The position numbers were made by a program, and so were the translations under genes. Positions 42,570-51,045 of a stretch of 64,000 nucleotides of DNA are shown in pieces; position 1 is the first letter of the stretch, and each line of letters opens with the position of its first letter. Origin of the DNA: Lujinxingia vulgaris (GTDB lineage Bacteria > Myxococcota_A > Bradymonadia > Bradymonadales > Bradymonadaceae); assembly GCF_007997005.1 (NCBI RefSeq), contig NZ_VOSL01000148.1, forward strand, positions 57,690-121,689, given 5' to 3'. The notes beneath the pieces were generated by a model. That model had not been told where the DNA came from. It made no database searches and saw nothing but the letters and a program-made list of their open reading frames with translations.

Positions 42570-43832
42570 TTAGCTCACGCTCTCTTCGAGGATCTTCCAG
42601 AAACGCCACACATCTTCATAGGTGTTGTAGAGGGGCGTGGGCGCCACGCGAATCACATTGGGGCGACGGTAATCACAGATCACATCGGCGGCCATCAGGC
42701 GTTTGTGCAAGAGCTCACCATCGCCGGCAGCCAGAATCGAGAGCTGGCATCCGCGCCGCTCGGGCTCGGCGGGCGTGATCACCTCAAACGCGTCGGCGCC
42801 GATCGCGGTCACAAGCTCAAAGAGGTAGCCGGTGAGTTTTTCGCTCTTATCCCGCAGCGCTTCCATCGTGGCTTCGGTGAAGAGCGCCAGCGAGGCGCGA
42901 AGCGAGGCCATCGGCAACACCGGCGCGTTGCTCAGCTGCCAGGCCCCCGCGCCGTACTGAGGCTCAAAGCTCGGCCCCATCTCGAACCGGGTGGAGGGAT
43001 CGGTGCCCCACCAGCCCTCAAAGCGCGGGATGTCCTTTCGGCCCAGGTGACGCTCGTGCACAAAGACGCCGGCCACCCCTCCGGGCCCGGAGTTGAGGTA
43101 TTTGTAGGAGCACCAGGCCGCAAAGTCCGGCCCCCACTCATGCAACTTCAGGGGCGCGTTGCCCGCGGCATGCGCCAGATCAAAGCCCACCATCGCCCCG
43201 GCGCGGTGGCCAGCCTCGGTGATGGCCCCCATGTCGAAGAGCTGACCGGTGTAGTAGTTAACGCCGCCGAAGAGCACGAGCGCAAGCTGATCGCCCTCGC
43301 GCTCAATCGCCGCGATGATGTCCTCATCGCGCAACGTCTTCTCGCCATCGCGGGGGTAGAGCTCCACGATGGCTTCGGCCGGATCAAAGCCATGAAAACG
43401 CGCCTGGCTCTGCACCGCATAGAGATCAGAGGGGAACGCGCCGCCCTCAATGAGGATCTTAAAACGCTCCGCGCTCGGGCGGTAAAAGGACACCATCAAA
43501 AGATGCAGGTTGGTGGTCAGTGAGTTCATCACCACCACCTCGTCGGGCTGCGCGCCGACGACGGCGGCCATCGGCTCGTTGAAGATCTCGTGGTAGCTGT
43601 ACCAGGGGTTGGGCTCGGCAAAATGCCCGTCGACGCCCAGATTGGCCCACTTCTCCAGCTCCTCACCCAGCGCCTTCTCCACCCCCTTCGGCTGCAGCCC
43701 CAGGGAGTTGCCGCAGAGGTAGAGCACGGGCTCGCCAGAGCTGCCGGTGGGGATATGAAAACGCTCGCGGAAGCCGCCGAGCGGGTCGTCTCGATCGAGC
43801 TGTCGAGCGTAGTCGAGGTCGGTGATCTTCAT
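42570..43832 (-). CDS. kynU: Kynureninase
   Basis: 420 residues. PLP-dependent fold-type I enzyme; the lysine in WCSYKYLNSGPGGVAGVFVHERH is the Schiff-base lysine segment typical of kynureninase. LCGNSLGLQPKGVEKAL, GVDGHFAEPNPWYSYHEIF and MNSLTTNLHLLMVSFYRP are characteristic of the family. It cleaves 3-hydroxykynurenine to 3-hydroxyanthranilate and alanine, or kynurenine to anthranilate. Operon position: 36 bases after the formamidase gene, directly before kmo. The C-terminal RPNVIRVAPTPLYNTYEDVWRF box is the standard end. Cytoplasmic. Confidence 0.94.
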   Translation of the reverse strand: MKITDLDYARQLDRDDPLGGFRERFHIPTGSSGEPVLYLCGNSLGLQPKGVEKALGEELEKWANLGVDGHFAEPNPWYSYHEIFNEPMAAVVGAQPDEVVVMNSLTTNLHLLMVSFYRPSAERFKILIEGGAFPSDLYAVQSQARFHGFDPAEAIVELYPRDGEKTLRDEDIIAAIEREGDQLALVLFGGVNYYTGQLFDMGAITEAGHRAGAMVGFDLAHAAGNAPLKLHEWGPDFAAWCSYKYLNSGPGGVAGVFVHERHLGRKDIPRFEGWWGTDPSTRFEMGPSFEPQYGAGAWQLSNAPVLPMASLRASLALFTEATMEALRDKSEKLTGYLFELVTAIGADAFEVITPAEPERRGCQLSILAAGDGELLHKRLMAADVICDYRRPNVIRVAPTPLYNTYEDVWRFWKILEESVS

Positions 43833-43868
43833 AGGGGTCTCACTGAAAGGAAAGCGGCGTGCCCTGCG

Positions 43869-44699
43869 TCAGGGCGTCTCGGTATCCGGACGGGCCCGGT
43901 AGAGGATGGGGCGAGAGGGGGAGGCGTCGAGCATGAATCGGGCGAAGCGCAACGAGAGGAGGTAGGGGCCCTCGACGGCCGCCTCGGGCACATCGATAAG
44001 CTCGGTGATGGTGCGCCGGCGACCGGCATCGCTCGGGCCGACCTCGGCATCGAGCTCGAAGTAGGCGCGGTGGGCCGGGGTGGTGCCACCGTCATCTTCG
44101 CGGTCGATGGAGGGAAGATCGATGAGCAGATGTTCGCAGCCCTGCTCCAGAAGCCAGGCGAGGGCCTCGGCGGTGAGAAAGGCGGGGTTTTTGCCGGAGT
44201 AGTCTCGGAGCGGGGCGGCGGCGCCCTCGCCAGAGGTGGCGATGACGATGGCGCGGCGAAACGCCGGCGCCACCTCCGCCCGGGCAAGGGACGCCCGGAG
44301 CTCGGAGGTGCAGATGACCCGGTCGTCCGGCGAACTCTTCCCCTCGGAGCTATCGCCGGACTCCGCAAGCGAACGGGTCGCAACGCGCAGCACCACCGCG
44401 GGAATCAACGCCTCGGAAGCCAGCTCGCCAACGGGCACGCGTTCTGCGCTGATATGGCCAACGCCCTCGGTGTGGGTGCCGTGACCGTGGGGGATGAGCT
44501 CAATGGCCTCGCAGTTGACGCTCCCGCCCCGGCGCACGTCTCCCACAAAGTCGCCACCCTCGACCGCCCGCGCCTGGGCGCGCCCCAGGCCAAAGGCCTG
44601 CGGCTGATCGCCATAGAAGTTCAAGGGCTGCGCGAGCTCCAGCGGGCTCAGTGCGTCTACCTCATACCGCATACCATCGAGCTCTACCCACAGGTGCAT
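43869..44699 (-). CDS. Cyclase-family hydrolase, probable kynurenine formamidase
   Basis: 276 residues of the cyclase (KynB/arylformamidase) family. The metal-binding motif is present as HGHGTHTEGVGH, followed by the late LIDLPSIDREDDGG region that supplies further active-site residues. N-formylkynurenine hydrolysis fits the operon: the ACMSD-like gene ends 3 bases before this start and kynU follows. The N-terminal ~50 residues (SPLELAQPLNFYGDQPQAFGL) are typical of this branch rather than of the short KynB. The length is slightly above the usual 210-220. Function by family and context; some cyclase relatives act on other lactams or esters, so I leave the symbol blank. Confidence 0.8.
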   Translation of the reverse strand: MHLWVELDGMRYEVDALSPLELAQPLNFYGDQPQAFGLGRAQARAVEGGDFVGDVRRGGSVNCEAIELIPHGHGTHTEGVGHISAERVPVGELASEALIPAVVLRVATRSLAESGDSSEGKSSPDDRVICTSELRASLARAEVAPAFRRAIVIATSGEGAAAPLRDYSGKNPAFLTAEALAWLLEQGCEHLLIDLPSIDREDDGGTTPAHRAYFELDAEVGPSDAGRRRTITELIDVPEAAVEGPYLLSLRFARFMLDASPSRPILYRARPDTETP

Positions 44700-44702
44700 C
44701 GT

Positions 44703-45716
44703 TTAGCTCCGCTCAAATCGGGCCCGCTCCAGCCCCAGCCACTCCAGGGCGGTGCCCGAGAGCATGCGCTCCTGAGCCTCAGCGCTCAGCTCCAGGGACT
44801 CAATGAGCTTGCCCGGCTCCAGTTCGCCAAGGGGAAAGGGGTAGTCGGTACCCAGCGCCAGGCGCTTCACGCCGAGCTGTGCGATGAGAAAGCGCAACAT
44901 CGCCGGGTCGTGCACCAGGGTGTCCAGATAGATGCGGTCAAGAAGATCGCTCGGGCGGGTCTTCGTGCGCACCTGGCAAAGATCGGGGCGCACCTCAAAG
45001 CCCCAGTCGATGCGCCCCAACGTCGCCGGGAACGACCCGCCGCCATGCGCAAAGGCAAAGCGCAACTTCGGGTAGCGCTCCAGCACCCCGCCCATCATCA
45101 GCGAGCAGATCGCGCGGGAGGTCTCCGCCGGCATGCTCACAAGCCAGGGCAGCCAGTACTCCTTGAGCTGATCCATGCCCATCATATCCCAGGGGTGCAC
45201 AAAGATCGCCGCGTCGAGCTCCTGGGCGGCCTCCCACAACGGGTCAAAGCGCGGGTCGTCGAGGTTGGTGCCGTTGACATGCGTGCCGATCTCCACACCG
45301 GCCAGCCCCAGCTTGCCCACTGCGCGCTCCAGCTCCTGCACCGAGCGGTCGATGTCCTGGAGCGGGAGCGTTCCCAGCCCCACGAAGCGCTTCGGATGTT
45401 CAGCGACCACCGAGGCGATATGGTCATTTAAGAGCTTCGAGAGATCATGGGCGTCGGCGGCCTCGGCCCAGTAGCTGAACATCACCGGCACCGTCGAGAG
45501 CACCTGCACGTCCACCCCGTGGGCATCGCACTCGGCGATGCGCGTGGCCGGATCCCAGAGGTTGGGGTCGACCTCCCGAAAGAAGGTCTCATCGCGCATC
45601 ATCCGCGCGCACCCCGAACATTGATGCTCCAGGCGAATGAACCCGCCGTAGCCATAGCGCTCGCGCAGGTCGGGCCACTCTCGGGGCAGAATATGCGCGT
45701 GGATATCGATCTTCAT
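44703..45716 (-). CDS. Amidohydrolase, probable 2-amino-3-carboxymuconate-6-semialdehyde decarboxylase (ACMSD)
   Basis: 337 residues, the usual ACMSD length. The metal-binding HxH is in [10 protein letters not shown], the next His in [11 protein letters not shown], and the later [20 protein letters not shown] and [11 protein letters not shown] complete the amidohydrolase site. [21 protein letters not shown] fits the ACMSD subgroup. It decarboxylates the product of 3-hydroxyanthranilate dioxygenase to 2-aminomuconate semialdehyde, steering the pathway towards catabolism rather than quinolinate and NAD. It follows the dioxygenase gene by 62 bases and precedes the formamidase by 3 bases. Cytoplasmic. 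Confidence 0.9.
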   Translation of the reverse strand: MKIDIHAHILPREWPDLRERYGYGGFIRLEHQCSGCARMMRDETFFREVDPNLWDPATRIAECDAHGVDVQVLSTVPVMFSYWAEAADAHDLSKLLNDHIASVVAEHPKRFVGLGTLPLQDIDRSVQELERAVGKLGLAGVEIGTHVNGTNLDDPRFDPLWEAAQELDAAIFVHPWDMMGMDQLKEYWLPWLVSMPAETSRAICSLMMGGVLERYPKLRFAFAHGGGSFPATLGRIDWGFEVRPDLCQVRTKTRPSDLLDRIYLDTLVHDPAMLRFLIAQLGVKRLALGTDYPFPLGELEPGKLIESLELSAEAQERMLSGTALEWLGLERARFERS

Positions 45717-45778
45717 CGCTTCCCTGATCTCAAGATTCGTCGGTGGTCGTGCCGCTGCGTCTGTGGGGCGCTTCGCGC

Positions 45779-46291
45779 TCAGCGCTCCATCTTCGCGCCG
45801 CAGTTGTCGCAGGTCCGCAGCTCGTCGCTGGCCCAGAACGCCTCGATCGCCGCTTTGAGCTGGCCGACGATGTCCGTCAGGTAAAAGAACTGCTCGTGGA
45901 GCACCTCTCCGCAGCTCTCGCAGTACCAGCGCAGCCCGTCGTTCTCCCCCTCCGGGCGCTTATGCTCGATGACCAGCCCGACCGTATTCGCCCCGCGCTG
46001 CGGCGAGTGCGGGACCATGGAAGGCAGCAAAAAGATCTCACCCTCGCGTACCGTCACGTCTTTGAACTCCCCGTCGACCACCAGCTTGAGCGTGAGGTCG
46101 CCCTCGAGCTGGTAGAAAAACTCCTCGCTGGGATCGATGTGGTAGTCCTTGCGCTGGTTGGGACCGCCGACCACAAAGGCCATAAAGTCGGTGTCCTCCC
46201 AGATCTTCTTGTTGCCGACCGGGGGTTTGAGGGCGTCGCGGTTCTCTTCGATCCACTTCTGAAAGTTGATCGGCGGCATCAGCTTGCTCAT
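45779..46291 (-). CDS. 3-hydroxyanthranilate 3,4-dioxygenase
   Basis: 170 residues from ATG 46291, with GGAGGAACC upstream; the 39-residue extension of the frame is not family-like. A cupin: [19 protein letters not shown] gives the iron ligands His and Glu, and [17 protein letters not shown] the second His. The C-terminal CESC...CDNC cysteines form the rubredoxin-like second metal site seen in bacterial HAAO. It opens the ring of 3-hydroxyanthranilate to 2-amino-3-carboxymuconate semialdehyde using Fe(II) and oxygen. It is the first gene of the five-gene kynurenine operon. Usual symbols are nbaC or kynC; I leave it blank. Confidence 0.93.
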   Translation of the reverse strand: MSKLMPPINFQKWIEENRDALKPPVGNKKIWEDTDFMAFVVGGPNQRKDYHIDPSEEFFYQLEGDLTLKLVVDGEFKDVTVREGEIFLLPSMVPHSPQRGANTVGLVIEHKRPEGENDGLRWYCESCGEVLHEQFFYLTDIVGQLKAAIEAFWASDELRTCDNCGAKMER

Positions 46292-46472
46292 CGGTTCCTC
46301 CGGTGGGGTGTGACCTTCAGTCTGCCCGGGTCGCGGGCGAGCGAGGACGTCAGCGTGGCGGCGAACACAATCACTTCGGGTACGAGGGGCGCTCTCAGGC
46401 GGCCTCATAGAAGCCGCTGGCCGGTGAGCTTGTCAAGGACGCCCCGGCCGTGGTTCGACCGACATCAAGCCG

Positions 46473-47054
46473 TCAGGAGAAGCGCGCGTCCAGCGCGAAC
46501 TTCTCCGGGCTGTGCGCCTCAATCTGGCTGTAGAAGGCCATGATCTCCCGCATATCGGCCTCGAAGTCATCGCCGGGCACGATGACCTTTCCGATGCCCG
46601 CCTCTTTTTTGCCGTAGTCGAGGTAGCCCAGCAGGATGGGCACGTTGGCCTCCCGTGCGACATGGTAGAAGCCGCTACGCCAGCGCTCGCGCCTGGAGCG
46701 CGTCCCCTCCGGCGTCACCGCGATCGCCAGCTCGCCGGGGTGTTCATCGAAGAGCCCGGCCATCGCCTCGACCATGCTGGGGCGCTCACCGGTCTCGGCG
46801 CGCGGGCGACGATCGATGGCCAGTCCTCCGACCGGCCCCAACACCAGGTTGAAGGGAAAGCGCATCCACTCGCGCTTGATCGTAAAGCGCACCGGCAGCC
46901 CCATCAGATCGAAGCTGGCAATGGTGAAGATCAAATCCCAGTTGGAGGTGTGCGGCGCGGCCACGACCACGCAGCGGCGATGGGTGGTGAGGTCTTCGCC
47001 CACAAAGCGCCAACCCCGAAGCTTAAAGAGCCAGCGGCAGAATGCCTTAAACAT
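46473..47054 (-). CDS. 1-acyl-sn-glycerol-3-phosphate acyltransferase-like protein
   Basis: 193 residues, shorter than typical PlsC. APHTSNWD carries the HxxxxD catalytic motif and TPEGTRSRRERWRSGF the EGTR substrate-binding block; the NVPILLGYLDYGKKEAGIG region follows. An N-terminal hydrophobic segment is weak. The gene overlaps the upstream flavoprotein gene by 8 bases, so the two are coupled. Function: acyl transfer to a lysophospholipid-like acceptor at the membrane; the small size and the HTSNWD sequence match a branch found in many deltaproteobacteria and gammaproteobacteria. Acceptor unknown. Confidence 0.85.
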   Translation of the reverse strand: MFKAFCRWLFKLRGWRFVGEDLTTHRRCVVVAAPHTSNWDLIFTIASFDLMGLPVRFTIKREWMRFPFNLVLGPVGGLAIDRRPRAETGERPSMVEAMAGLFDEHPGELAIAVTPEGTRSRRERWRSGFYHVAREANVPILLGYLDYGKKEAGIGKVIVPGDDFEADMREIMAFYSQIEAHSPEKFALDARFS

Positions 47055-48288
47055 CGTCGTCCTTTTGGGTGAGCAGCGTCATGACGTCGTCAATCTGCTC
47101 CAGGCCGATCTTGAGCAAGAAGTTGGGGTTACGCCCGTAGCTCTTGTTGCCCAGCACAAAGAAGTCGGGCTCGGGGTTTTTGAGCACCTCGGGGCCGGCC
47201 GAGCTCTGCGCCAGGCAGTCGGCGTTGCCGGCGCTGGCGAGCAGGGACGCGGCGAGCTTCATGGGGCCGTCGCTGGCGTAGCAGAGGTGCACCTGGAGCT
47301 CGCTGGTGAGGGAGGTGTCCGGGTGGTAGCCAACGTTGGCGATGATGCGGTCGACCTCGACTTCGCGCTTCTGACCGTGGTCATCGGCGAGCTCGACGTG
47401 CAGGCCGTCGTCAGCACGGGTGATGCGTTCGACGAAGACGCCGCCGACGGGCTCAACGCCGCTGACTTCGCCGCGGGCGATGGCGTTACCCAGGCGGCTC
47501 AGCCGAAGGCGCTGGGGGAGCGTGTCGCCCTCGATCTCCACAAAGGGCTCGCCGTCGGCGCGGTAGGCCCAGGTGATATGGGTCTGTGGGGCGTGCTCTC
47601 GGAGCTCGGTGAGCGCCCCAAGCGTGGTCGCCGCCGAGTGCCCATGCCCCACCACCAGCACGCGCTTTCCGGCCAGCACATCGTGCTGCGCCTCGACGTC
47701 GGGGATGCGACGCATCACCTCGCCATTGAGCGCATCTTCTCCAATGGCCGAAAGCCCCCCGGGCCCCAGCCGGTTGGGGTTGGCCAGCACGCCGGAGGCG
47801 TCGATAAGCACATCAACCTCGTCAAAGCGCTCCCCCTCGGGCCCCGACACTCGCAGCAAGAAGGGCCGTCGCGCGCGCTTCGGGTCTGCCAGAAGATCGC
47901 CCTTAAGCGCCCGCACCCGCGAGACACCCAGCACGCGGGTCCGATCGCGAAGTTGGAAGTTGGCGTCTCGCTTGAGCTCTTCCACCAGCGGCTCAAGGTA
48001 TGCGTCGAGGTACTCTGCTCCGGTGGGAAAGTCTTCGTCAGGCGCGATCTCCACGCCGGCGGCCTTGAGCGCCGCGACCCCTCGGGCGCTGCGGTTGAGC
48101 GACCATGGCGAGAAGAAGGTCACATGCGACCAGGTGCGCACATGCGCGCCGGGCGATGTCGCTTCATAAAGCGTCACCGCAAACCCCTCGTCGAGCGCGC
48201 GCAGCGCGCACTCCACGCCGATGGGGCCTGCCCCGATGATCGCCAGACGGCGACCCGTGCCCTGCGCTTCTGAAGACTTCTGATTCAT
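47047..48288 (-). CDS. FAD/NAD(P)-binding flavoprotein oxidoreductase
   Basis: 413 residues from ATG 48288, with AAGGAAG upstream. N-terminal FAD motif LAIIGAGPIGVECALRAL, then the second dinucleotide motif VLVVGHGHSAATTLGAL near the middle and VDRIIANVGYHPDT as the typical ATG-like strand. This is a two-dinucleotide-binding-domain flavoprotein, similar to monooxygenase-like CzcO or thioredoxin-reductase-like proteins. HVRTWSHVTFFSPWSLNRS after the first motif is a feature of this subgroup. Substrate not predictable. It overlaps the acyltransferase gene by 8 bases, so both may act on one lipid-linked product. Confidence 0.8.
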   Translation of the reverse strand: MNQKSSEAQGTGRRLAIIGAGPIGVECALRALDEGFAVTLYEATSPGAHVRTWSHVTFFSPWSLNRSARGVAALKAAGVEIAPDEDFPTGAEYLDAYLEPLVEELKRDANFQLRDRTRVLGVSRVRALKGDLLADPKRARRPFLLRVSGPEGERFDEVDVLIDASGVLANPNRLGPGGLSAIGEDALNGEVMRRIPDVEAQHDVLAGKRVLVVGHGHSAATTLGALTELREHAPQTHITWAYRADGEPFVEIEGDTLPQRLRLSRLGNAIARGEVSGVEPVGGVFVERITRADDGLHVELADDHGQKREVEVDRIIANVGYHPDTSLTSELQVHLCYASDGPMKLAASLLASAGNADCLAQSSAGPEVLKNPEPDFFVLGNKSYGRNPNFLLKIGLEQIDDVMTLLTQKDDDV

Positions 48289-48378
48289 CGTACTTCCTTT
48301 ATGCGATTCATGTGTGCAAAGCCGCTCCGCGTCACCCCGCACCGGGGTGTGATGCGGGCGCGCACTACTTCAACATCG

Positions 48379-48795
48379 TCAGTAGCGGGGCCAATCCCGC
48401 CGGGCACGGGCGCTGCCTTCTTCGACGACCTCCCAGCCCTCTTGATCTCTGGCGAGGACGAGCCATGTGGCCTCGGTGGCCGGCGGCTCGTTAAAGGAAC
48501 TGATGATGACTTCGAGGCGATCCTCATCAAGAGCGAGCATCCTCACCACCTCATAGTGGGCTGGAAGTTCGCCGGCGGCCTGCTTCGCCTCAAGCCAGCG
48601 TTGCGCCGTGTAGAGCGGGTCGTCGGGAGCCTGTGTGACCTCGCCATTTTCAGTGGGAGTTAAGCCATCATCGGTGGGCGTCGGCGTGCTCGTACATGCT
48701 GCCACGATCAGTAGGAACCCGATGGCGACGACGAACCCGCCAGAGCGAGCGCGCACCGGTTTCACCATCAAAAGGCTGGTCAGAAATGAGCTCAT
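48379..48795 (-). CDS. Small lipoprotein of unknown function
   Basis: 138 residues from ATG 48795, which overlaps the stop of the upstream gene as ATGA; a later ATG at 48768 is also possible and gives a more ordinary signal peptide. The lipobox VAAC follows the hydrophobic GGFVVAIGFLLI. A Thr/Pro-rich tether is next. The C-terminal ~80 residues (RWLEAKQAAGELPAHYEVVRML, EATWLVLARDQEGWEVVEE) look like a small alpha/beta fold without recognised motif. Third member of a translationally coupled trio. Function unknown. Confidence 0.7.
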   Translation of the reverse strand: MSSFLTSLLMVKPVRARSGGFVVAIGFLLIVAACTSTPTPTDDGLTPTENGEVTQAPDDPLYTAQRWLEAKQAAGELPAHYEVVRMLALDEDRLEVIISSFNEPPATEATWLVLARDQEGWEVVEEGSARARRDWPRY

Positions 48796-49838
48796 TCGAT
48801 GTACCCGATGAAGGTCGATTGCGGAGCGATGTTCAGTGTCGTGTACGTCCACACCAGCGCGCGCACGCCCTGACCGACATTGAACTCAGAACTTCCCGCG
48901 AGCAGCCAGTGGGTGATGCGCGCGGCGTCGACGCCAGCGTTGGCAATGACCGTAGCGAGCGCCTCGTCAAACTCCTCGCCATCCCGCGCACAGAAGGTCA
49001 GCCCCTCCCGGCAGCCTTCGGTGCCGGTGGCCTCGATCGTCTGCTCATCGAGGCGCACCCCCACGCCGATGCCATCCTCGTTGTGCGGGTAAACGCCGAG
49101 CACACCGAGCACCATCGCGTCGGGGAGCCCGCCCTCCGGGAAGATCGGCAGGTTGGTGGCGATCGCGCCCAGCTGCGTCTCATCGCGTGTGATGATGTGC
49201 ACGCGAAAAAGCCCTACGGCTGCGGCATTCATCATCAGCTCGCCAACCTGTGCCCACTCCATGCGGCGGTCGAGCAGAAGATCGATGCCCGCTGGCCCAC
49301 CGGCCTCGGTGAGCGCGTCGTTGAGCCAACGCATGATATGGCGCGAGAGCTCCGGGCTCTGCCAGGCCGCTTCTCCGTAAGGGGTGATGATGCGCGCGCG
49401 AGTCGCAATGATCGGCAAGGCCGGCAGACGCCGCTCCTCCACCCACGCCGTCGGAGCGACCTCCGGGGGTAACCCGTCGCCGCTCGCCAGGGTCAAAAGC
49501 GCGCTGACGTACTCCGGCGCCGGCGCCCAGCTCACCTCCAGCGCCTGCTCGGGGGTCGGGCGCGTCACGATCATCGGCATCCGCAAACGCCGCTCCCCAT
49601 GCCGCACCTCAACCTCCAGCAGATAGCGCCCGGTGACCACGCGCTCGGCCACCAGCACGCGCCCGAGTTCCGCCCCGCGCTCCGAGAGCACATCGAGGCC
49701 CTCCGAGGCCTGCGCGCTCCAGCTGACCCCCTCCAGCGTCCAGGGCTGAGCCTGGGCCGGCTGTGGGGCCGCCACCATCAGGAGCAGCGTCGCCACCATC
49801 CCCGCCACACACCCAACGATCTGCGAGCCGATGTTCAC
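48792..49838 (-). CDS. Exported protein of unknown function, weak ExbD/TolR-like C-terminal segment
   Basis: 348 residues from a GTG start, overlapping the methyltransferase gene's stop by 4 bases (GTGA). A signal peptide ends around AAPQPAQAQ. No transmembrane helix in the mature protein. The segment GIDLLLDRRMEWAQVGELMMNAAAVGLFRVHIIT resembles, in pieces, the periplasmic part of ExbD/TolR proteins (an xxxDRxxxWxxVxxxMxxAxxxGxxxxxxxT pattern). The evidence is thin; it lacks the ExbD transmembrane Asp. Two cysteines near GTEGCREGLTFCARDG may form a disulfide. Function unknown. Confidence 0.65.
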   Translation of the reverse strand: MNIGSQIVGCVAGMVATLLLMVAAPQPAQAQPWTLEGVSWSAQASEGLDVLSERGAELGRVLVAERVVTGRYLLEVEVRHGERRLRMPMIVTRPTPEQALEVSWAPAPEYVSALLTLASGDGLPPEVAPTAWVEERRLPALPIIATRARIITPYGEAAWQSPELSRHIMRWLNDALTEAGGPAGIDLLLDRRMEWAQVGELMMNAAAVGLFRVHIITRDETQLGAIATNLPIFPEGGLPDAMVLGVLGVYPHNEDGIGVGVRLDEQTIEATGTEGCREGLTFCARDGEEFDEALATVIANAGVDAARITHWLLAGSSEFNVGQGVRALVWTYTTLNIAPQSTFIGYIE

Positions 49839-50959
49839 GCGCTCGCCCCTTGCTTTCTCCGCGGCGTGGCGACCACATAGTGGAAACGATCGCGGCGCGC
49901 GAACTCGCTGTAGCCCCAGTGCTCATGCCACTCGTGCATCAAGATCTCGAAGCCGTGCTCATCGAGCATCTTCGCCAGAGCCTGACGCGAGGGGAACCAC
50001 CGCGTCTGACCGTCGAGGTTCACCCACACGTCGGGGCGATAAAGCGGCACGCCCTGCCCGTCCCAGATGCTGTCTTTGCCCTTAATGGCAAAACAAAAGA
50101 GCCCGCTCTGCGCCGGCAAAAGATCGGCCGCCAGCGAGAAGATCCGCGAGAGCTCCCCGGAGCTAAAATAGTGCAGACTGGAGTAGGAGTAGATCAGGTT
50201 GACGCCTTCTACCCGCGGATCGTTGCGCTCCAGCGTCGAGACGAAATCACCGGCCAGCAGGTTATGCTCAAGCTCGGTGCGCTCTTCGAGCACCGGGGCC
50301 ACGCGCTTACGATGCTCTTCCAGGGCGACCGGGCTGATGTCGATGCCCAGGTACGAGCTCACCCGGGGGCTGGAGACGATGCCCAGCGCGTCGTTGCCAA
50401 TCCCGCAGCCCAGCTCGGCGACCTTGATGGTGTCCTGCTCACCGCGGTTGCGCGCGCGTTCTTCCACAAAATCCAACAACTTCCAGACGAAGGGGTTGGG
50501 TTCGCGCGACTGAAAGAAGCCGTAGGCGATGCCCGACTCCCGGTAGAGCTTGCCGTAGTCGAAGTCCAGATCGACCAGAAATCGCACCATCGCGGCGGCT
50601 TCGGCTTCTTTTCCCGCCTGCCACAGCCGGCTGGCCACGCCGAAGGCCAACGCCCCCAGGTGCAGCGACGACTCATCGCTGCTCAACTTTCGCGCCAACC
50701 AGAAGAGCGTGGCCAGATCGCCGCCTCGCTCAAAGAGCCACTCCACCACATTGTCGAGCAGCCTGCCCACGGGCTCATCGAGGAGCTCGGCGGCCTGCTG
50801 ATCCGCCCCGCGCAGGGCATCCTCCAGCGGGGTTCCCGGCTCGACCCCGCCGATACCGAGCGCCTCGGCGTCCGTAGTGAGAAGATCGACGGCGGCCTTT
50901 GGGTCGACAAACCCCGCATCTTTGAAGAGGTCGAGTCGTCGCGTGAAGTTGGCTGGCAT
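49835..50959 (-). CDS. Class I SAM-dependent methyltransferase
   Basis: 374 residues from ATG 50959, preceded by AAGGAGG. The first ~165 residues are helical (RLLDNVVEWLFERGGDLATLFWLARKL) and not part of the catalytic fold. Residues ~178-374 are the methyltransferase: AELGCGIGND (181-190) binds SAM, YLGIDISPVALEEHRKRVAPVL follows, and YSYSSLHYFSSGELSRIF is the typical motif 4 region. Substrate unknown; tellurite-resistance/thiopurine-like methyltransferases share this shape. Its end overlaps the start of the next gene, so it is coupled to an exported protein and a lipoprotein, an odd mixture that might mean co-regulation rather than a shared reaction. Confidence 0.82.
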   Translation of the reverse strand: MPANFTRRLDLFKDAGFVDPKAAVDLLTTDAEALGIGGVEPGTPLEDALRGADQQAAELLDEPVGRLLDNVVEWLFERGGDLATLFWLARKLSSDESSLHLGALAFGVASRLWQAGKEAEAAAMVRFLVDLDFDYGKLYRESGIAYGFFQSREPNPFVWKLLDFVEERARNRGEQDTIKVAELGCGIGNDALGIVSSPRVSSYLGIDISPVALEEHRKRVAPVLEERTELEHNLLAGDFVSTLERNDPRVEGVNLIYSYSSLHYFSSGELSRIFSLAADLLPAQSGLFCFAIKGKDSIWDGQGVPLYRPDVWVNLDGQTRWFPSRQALAKMLDEHGFEILMHEWHEHWGYSEFARRDRFHYVVATPRRKQGASA

Positions 50960-51045
50960 CACTTCCTCCTTGGGGTTTTGCGGGGTGTACGCCGGGTGCC
51001 CACGGGTACCCGGCATGCTTCGATTCAGACACGCCGGCGCGCAGC

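Noticed and set aside
48792..49838. Call as a true ExbD/TolR transporter subunit
   Set aside because: Signal peptide instead of a retained transmembrane anchor, no transmembrane Asp and no ExbB gene nearby; only one segment is similar.
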